Assembly: GCA_001692895.1 (NCBI GenBank)
Contig: KV748203.1
Location: 1,456,330-1,520,329 of the forward strand
DNA: 64,000 nt
Reading direction: 5' to 3'
Source of the DNA: Cenococcum geophilum 1.58
Lineage: Eukaryota > Ascomycota > Dothideomycetes > Gloniales > Gloniaceae
The notes under the pieces are model-generated. The model was not told the DNA's origin, searched no databases, and saw only the letters and a program-made list of their open reading frames with translations. The position numbers were made by a program, and so were the translations under genes. This document shows, in pieces, positions 58,860-64,000 of this stretch; position 1 is the stretch's first letter; the number at the start of each line of letters is the position of its first letter.

Positions 58860-60612
58860 TTACTTAGGCAGGTAAGGCTTTTTGGTCTAGGCCTTAACTA
58901 TAAAAGGTACCCAAGGCTTCTATATTATAGGATATAGCCATAATACCTTTATAGGATTACGCCAGTAGGTATATAAGATAGAAGTTACAACCCCTAGAAA
59001 AGGCAGCTTATGCCCATACCGGCGGAAATAATAAAAAAGGTGTAAAACTAGAGGCTATAGAAGGCTCCTAAGCTATATAAAAGCGTACTAACTTTAGGAG
59101 GAGACTCTTATATAGACCGCGGGGGGGCGGACTAGTACTTAGGCTAATAACCCGTTATAAGATATCCAAAAGAACTGGTAAAACTCCCCGTTAAGGTAGT
59201 AGCAGCCAACTGCTTATAGAAAGCCCCTAGGCCTTTAGGCCTAGGTTTTAAAATAAATACTAGAAAACTAGGGTAGAGGCCTAGATAAGCAGGCACGTTA
59301 AACTCTACTATATAACTACCTACTATGCTTCCAGAGGTCACGCCTACTATATACAGCAGTTGTCCGGCCAACTATAACGTATAAATCCAGTATCTGGGCC
59401 ATAGAAGAAACTAAAAAAGGCCCCCCTAAATTACTCCTTAAACTACTCTAAAAGGTCTAATTAGCCTACCTCTAGAGCATTATAGGCGGGTATAAGCGAA
59501 CGGCCACAGCACTGCTTAAGAAGGAAGCTAATATCCCCCCCCTATAATTATATATTAAAGCTGCTGCAATATAAAGGGTATAAAAGGAGCGTAACTCTAA
59601 TGTTATAAAGTATATTAAGTCACGCCTAAACAAACTATAGAGAGACTCTAGGGTGCCCCATAGGAGAGCAAATAAAAAACCCCAAAGTAGGGAAGATATA
59701 TTAGAGAAACAGGTAGAGAAAGCAGAAGAAGAATAGTGCCGCGCTAGGGCCCAGGCCTATATAGAGGAGGAAGGGAAACGCGTAAGAGACCAGTAAAGAT
59801 AACAGTAAGAGAGAAAAAGGAGCTAAAGTAGAGTATAAAAGAGTACTAGGAAACCATCTACCGCTATATAATACTAGTTAGACTAACACTAAAGAGGCGA
59901 ATAGGAGTTAAAGGTATAGAAGCAGACTTAAGCAAGTGGAACCTAAGCCGTAGTATAGTTAACACTATAGGGGGTAAATACCTAAGGGCTCCGAGAAGGC
60001 CTAACAAAGGCAGAAAATATAATAGCAATACTCTTAAGAATAGGAATAATAGGACTAAAAGATTAGCTCTATTAGGTAGGTATCCTAGTAGGTAGCCTAA
60101 GATGCAAATATAGCTGGCTAAGACAGACACCAAAACACGTAATACTGTAATGCCCTCTACGCACCAACTAAGAAGCTATGCTATTAGTAGCTGGCACAGA
60201 GAACTATAATACACTGCTCTTAACACAAAAAGGTCTTAAAGCGGTTACCTAGTAGCTTATTAGCTAAAATATACTAAACCAGTTTCGGGTTGCAAAGGAA
60301 ATAATAATAAAAGGTAAAGGGGCGAGGAATAGGCGCCCCCTAATAACTCTACAGTAGTAGAGTGAAGTTTGCGATACTAGCGCGTCCGTAGGCTTGTTAC
60401 GGCAGCAGTGGTTCCTAAAGAGGTTAAAAAGTAAGGTAGTAAAGCACTATAGGTAACTCGCAGGCGCTAAGTAGGCGAGTCCTAAAAGGCAGGGAGATGG
60501 ATCACGGGGTTTTCTTAAATAGAGTTTTCTCCCCACATGTAAATAAGGAGTAGTCCGCGTGGGCCCAATAGGGATCCAAATCGGACGTTAAGCAATGAAT
60601 TATTATTATTAT
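58860..60612 (+). mobile_element. LINE (Tad-like) ORF2 C-terminal remnant and 3' end
   Basis: The plus strand shows the segment that follows RT in Tad-type LINEs: PPKLLLKLL, VQLAYL, IIGGYKRTATALLKKEANIP and PLQLYIKAAAIQRV (59400-59620). A Glu/Lys-rich helix follows, then a CCHC-type motif CKYSWLRQTPKHVILQC (~60108-60158), matching the C-X-C...H...C signature near LINE C-termini. The 3' end carries GCAGTGGTTCCTAAAGAGG and a GAATTATTATTATTATT tail. The RT catalytic box is not readable, so it is probably 5'-truncated or too mutated. Frames shift at least once near 59370. Confidence 0.65.
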
Positions 60613-60618
60613 TAGTAG

Positions 60619-60882
60619 TGTAATTTGGCCTCCTAGATTTAATATCTAGATTAGGCGTAACTTTAGGAGAGCCTAGGCCTTTTATAGTTATATAGATTGG
60701 TTTAGAGCCCTAAAGTCTTTAATAACTTAGACAGGACTAACAGATACACACTTTTCCTTTAATATACTCTTTTCTTCTCTTCTTACTAACCGTTTTCCTA
60801 CCGGCTAACTACGGCTAACTAACTAACTGACCTACTGACCACACCGTGACTTCCTATCTGAGAGAGGTCGTACCCTCTTACA
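60619..60882. other. LTR-like 264-bp block between LINE and truncated gypsy
   Basis: Begins TGTAATTTGG and ends CTCTTACA, the TG...CA form of an LTR with short inverted ends, pyrimidine-rich in its second half. No 5-bp duplication flanks it (AGTAG versus CTATT), so an LTR identity is only a suggestion. Confidence 0.3.
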
Positions 60883-63640
60883 CTATTAGATTAGAATTAA
60901 AGAAGGCGACAAATAAAAAGCAGCCTTTAGGTTAAAGGAGGGACTATATAAACCATTAGTTATGCAATTCGGACTTATAAACGCACTAGCAATATTTTAG
61001 AAACGTATTAACAACGTGTTAAGAGAACACTTAGATAAATTTGTTATAGTATACCTTAATAATATTATTATCTACTTAATAAGCGAAGAAGAGTATAGGG
61101 AATACGTTAAATAGGTCTTAAAGAGACTATAAAAGGAATAGATGCTAGTAGCAATTAAGAAATACGAGTTCTTTACTAGGAAGACAGATTTTATCGGATT
61201 TATTATTAAACTAGGCTAACTTAGCATAGATCTGAAAAAGATAAAGGCTATAGTAAATTGGTAAGAATTAGAGAACGTTACGCAGTTAAGGTTGTTCCTA
61301 GGGTTTTACAATTACTATAAAAGGTTTATAGCTTAATAGTTAAAGGATATTAAGCTATTTATAAGGTTAATAAAGAAAGAAGAACTTTAGGTATAGGGAG
61401 AAGAACAGAGGAAACTATTCTAGGAGGTTAAGAAGTTATTTACTTAAGATCTAATCCTCAAAATCTACTAATTAAAACTAGAGACAGTGGTTAAAATAGA
61501 CGTATTAGACTTTTGCACTAGGGGTATACTTTCTATAAAAATATAAGGATAGATAGCACCTAGTAGTATACTATAGTTAGAAAATAACACTACTAGAACT
61601 AAACTATAACATCTATAATAAGGAGTTATTAGGTATAGTTGCAGTACTTTAAAAATAAAGAGCATTCTTATAAGGTATAAAAAAGCCATTTATAGTTAAA
61701 ACGGATTATAAGAACCTAACGGGGTTTCTAATAATAAAAGAACTTAATTAAAGATAAGTTAAATGGGCAGAAATGCTTATAGAGTACTATTTTAAGATTT
61801 AGTATACTAAGGGCACAGATAATACACGAGCAGATACTCTAAGTAAAAAGGCTAAACTGTAGAATAATAAGAAGCTATTAGGGGCTTTACTGCGAAAAGA
61901 CACAGACGGACTAATTAGGTATAATTATCCAAAAATCGCAGCAATATAGGAAAATAAGATCTATAAATTACTAGAGAGTAAGTAGATAAAGAAGATCTAA
62001 GACGCATAGGTAAAGAATCTAAACTTAAAGTAGTACAAAAACCGAGAAGCAATATATATACTAAGAGTTATTATAAAAGAATTTATTAAGTTATTTTATA
62101 GGGGGTTAACTTAAGGACACAACGGAGCTATAGGCTTAGTATTAAGACTCTAAGAGAAATACATTATTAATAAAATCTAGGGACTAGTAAGATAAGTTAT
62201 AAGGGAATATCTAAATTGCTAAAGAAATAAACTAATAAGATATAAGCTATATAGAGGGCTATAACTAGTTAAAATACTAAAGAGACTATAGGAGGTTATA
62301 TTATAGGACTTTATTATAAAGTTACTAAAGTTAAGAGACCCTATTACTGGGTAAGATTATAACGCAATCTTAGTAATAGTAGATAAGCTAATAAAGTAGG
62401 GATACTTTATAGCATGCATAGAGGAAATCTTAGCGGAAGATGTCGCTAGAATCTATATTAAAGAAGTGTTTATAAGATATAGAGTATTAAGTAAAATTAT
62501 ATTAGATAGGGATTTAATATTTATAGCAGTATTCTAGGAGATATTCTTAGCAAAATAGGGGGTTTAAGCAGTAACTTTTACTGCATATTATCTACAGATA
62601 GATAGTTAAACGGAAAGATTAAATTAGACACTAGAATAGTATCTAAAATACTATATTAATTATATACAGAATAATTAGGTATTATTATTACTAGTTATAT
62701 AGTTCGCATATAATATAACACCTTAAAAGGGAATAGGAATATTACTATTTAAGGCAAATTACGGATACAAACTAAGAATATTGTTATTGCTATATTAAGT
62801 AAAGAAGATAAGTAGTATAGCTAAGTAAAGAATAGAGATATTAATAAATCTTTATGCAAACCTTATAGAAATAGTAAAGGTGGTATAGTAAAGAATAAAA
62901 AGGTATTATAATGCTAAGAGATCTAAGAGACTAGATCTTAAGGAGGGAGATAAAGTATAGCTACTACACAAAAATTTTAAAAGTTNATNACTAAGTAAGA
63001 AGTTNNACTANGTTANANTANGACCTTTTAAAATTANATANANNATTTTANTAGTTATATTTAAGTTAAACTTACTAGCTAAAATAAAGATCTACCCTAT
63101 ATAGTATATTGCAATGCTAGAGCCAGTATATAGGAATATTAAGCCACTAGTTTATAAGGCAGATACATATAAAGGATAGGAAGAAGATAAGTAGTAAGTT
63201 TTAAAGATTATTAGTTATAAGGACATTAATAGTAAAATATAGTATAAAGTAAAGTAGATAGGCTATAATAAGACTACCTAGGAACTACTAGAGAATCTAA
63301 AAAACGCTATAAAAAAAGGTATAGGAGTATTGGAAGAAATTAGGTTAGGTAATATTAATAAGGAAAGATCGCTAAAGAATGAGTTATTTAAGGGGGACCT
63401 AAGAGGAACACCTGCTAAGGTATTTAGAGTTGTTTCCCTCTCTATTAGAGAAGAATCCGTTTTTTTATTGCTAAGTTCCTATAAACCTTATTTTATAAGT
63501 TTCTACTTCTTAAAGCGAACCTTTTTATGTACCCTCTTAAGACAAAGTAAATAAGCAGACGTAGCAATCTAGGCTTTTAAGGCCCTCTACTTAACATTAT
63601 AAGAACGTTTAAAATCTACTAAAGCTTAAGTTAGCTTACT
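60882..63640 (+). mobile_element. truncated gypsy family 1 relative (RT to chromodomain), no LTRs
   Basis: Colinear with 7031-9790 of the first gypsy element at about the same length. It starts inside RT at the segment matching IRIKEGNK, shows the RT box as YLNNI (61052; both Asp mutated, as in copy 1), RNase H, the integrase region (SKIILDRDL at ~62490) and a chromodomain-like WIGY segment near 63250. The distance from the RT box to the integrase landmark is 1429 bp against 1440, so at least one frameshift exists. The region 61950-62050 has diverged strongly. Several ambiguous bases lie near 62985-63052. Both ends are abrupt, with no LTR. Confidence 0.9.
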
Positions 63641-64000
63641 ATTAATCTTTATAGCTGTAGCTAGAATATATTGCATTGCAATAGGAGGCAAATTGCCACC
63701 ACGTGTGGCAAGTTGCCGTCACGTGTCACCGCGGCACTAGCGTGGTAAGGAACCTTAAGTTCCTTACCCTTCTTTATATTAGAAAAAGACAACATCCATC
63801 TATAACACCGTATAGTATATATTATTGTAATATATATATTCTATACGTTGTTAAAGCATACTAATTAGTAAGCGTGTATAGATTAGGAAACACGTAGATA
63901 GCTTAAAAAACAGTTATACTATCCACCTTATAACAGATTAGAAGATAGTTATACTTATCTACCTTTTATATCAGCCTATTTTAGTTAAAGAGAAGAAGAG
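63641..64000. other. non-coding end of window with palindromic motifs
   Basis: GGCAAATTGCCACCACGTGTGGCAAGTTGCC-like sequence contains two CACGTG boxes with GGCAA/TTGCC arms (63689-63724). A near-perfect palindrome GTAAGGAACCTTAAGTTCCT lies at 63746-63770. TAGTTATACTTATCTACC-type phrases repeat near 63905-63965. No gene is seen. The palindromes may be one end of another element extending out of the window. Confidence 0.4.

Noticed and set aside
60619..60882. Solo LTR
   Set aside because: TG...CA ends are present but there is no target duplication and no second copy in the window, so it is listed only as LTR-like.
1..64000. tRNA genes, rRNA genes, CRISPR arrays, bacterial operons
   Set aside because: No cloverleaf with conserved A and B boxes, no rRNA-like stretch, no regularly spaced short repeats with unique spacers. 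The genome type is fungal.

Overview
The window looks like a heterochromatin-like, AT-rich island from a filamentous ascomycete (Pezizomycotina) whose repeats have been heavily mutated by repeat-induced point mutation (RIP). The evidence is direct. Long reading frames keep their phase for 1-4 kb but are full of TAA/TAG stops where the protein families have Gln (CAA/CAG) or Trp (TGG). Diagnostic residues are changed only by C-to-T or G-to-A transitions: zinc-knuckle Cys TGT to TAT, catalytic His to Tyr, Asp to Asn, start ATG to ATA. Paired LTRs differ almost only by transitions. I see no intact protein-coding gene, no tRNA or rRNA gene and no CRISPR array. The short open frames in the window are mostly fragments or shadows.

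Layout. 40-2439 is a complete hAT DNA transposon (minus strand) with 8-bp target duplications. 2701-10651 is a complete Ty3/gypsy chromovirus (plus) with 425-bp LTRs. It is inserted in LINE-3'-end-like sequence that continues at 10652-10918. 10919-14935 is a 77-bp minisatellite split by a 3019-bp gag-only LTR element (11198-14216, minus). 14966-30100 holds a series of RIP-degraded host-type genes: a protein kinase, an AAA ATPase (minus), an unidentified gene divergent from it, a second kinase, an F-box-like gene (minus) and an unidentified gene. 32493-41134 is a second-family gypsy chromovirus (minus), itself split by another gag-only LTR element (35125-37791, minus). 41463-43075 is a decayed DUF7924-type gene (minus). 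44390-46595 and 56190-57495 carry two copies of an unclassified dispersed repeat. 48571-48697 is an unmutated solo LTR. 49882-55840 is a second copy of the second gypsy family (plus), which splits a minus-strand gene. 57495-58600 is a less mutated, GC-richer stretch with short repeats. About 58860-60612 is a LINE (Tad-like) ORF2 remnant, and 60882-63640 is a truncated relative of the first gypsy element.

How the parts relate. Five insertions have exact borders with matching target duplications (four LTR elements and the solo LTR), as does the hAT. Three are nested insertions: an LTR element in a minisatellite, an LTR element in a gypsy pol gene, and a gypsy in a host-type gene. The two gag-only elements lack any pol and would have depended on an autonomous helper that is not in the window. 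The mutated kinase, AAA ATPase, F-box and DUF7924 genes imply that these gene families were themselves multicopy or were caught in RIP leaking from neighbouring repeats.

Most useful novelties: in the first gypsy family, gag is about 1,030 codons with some 680 codons after the zinc knuckle, and pol continues about 225 codons beyond the chromodomain in the same frame. Two structurally parallel gag-only LTR elements, and the dispersed 45-kb/56-kb repeat, also stand out. No working undescribed system can be claimed from what is visible.
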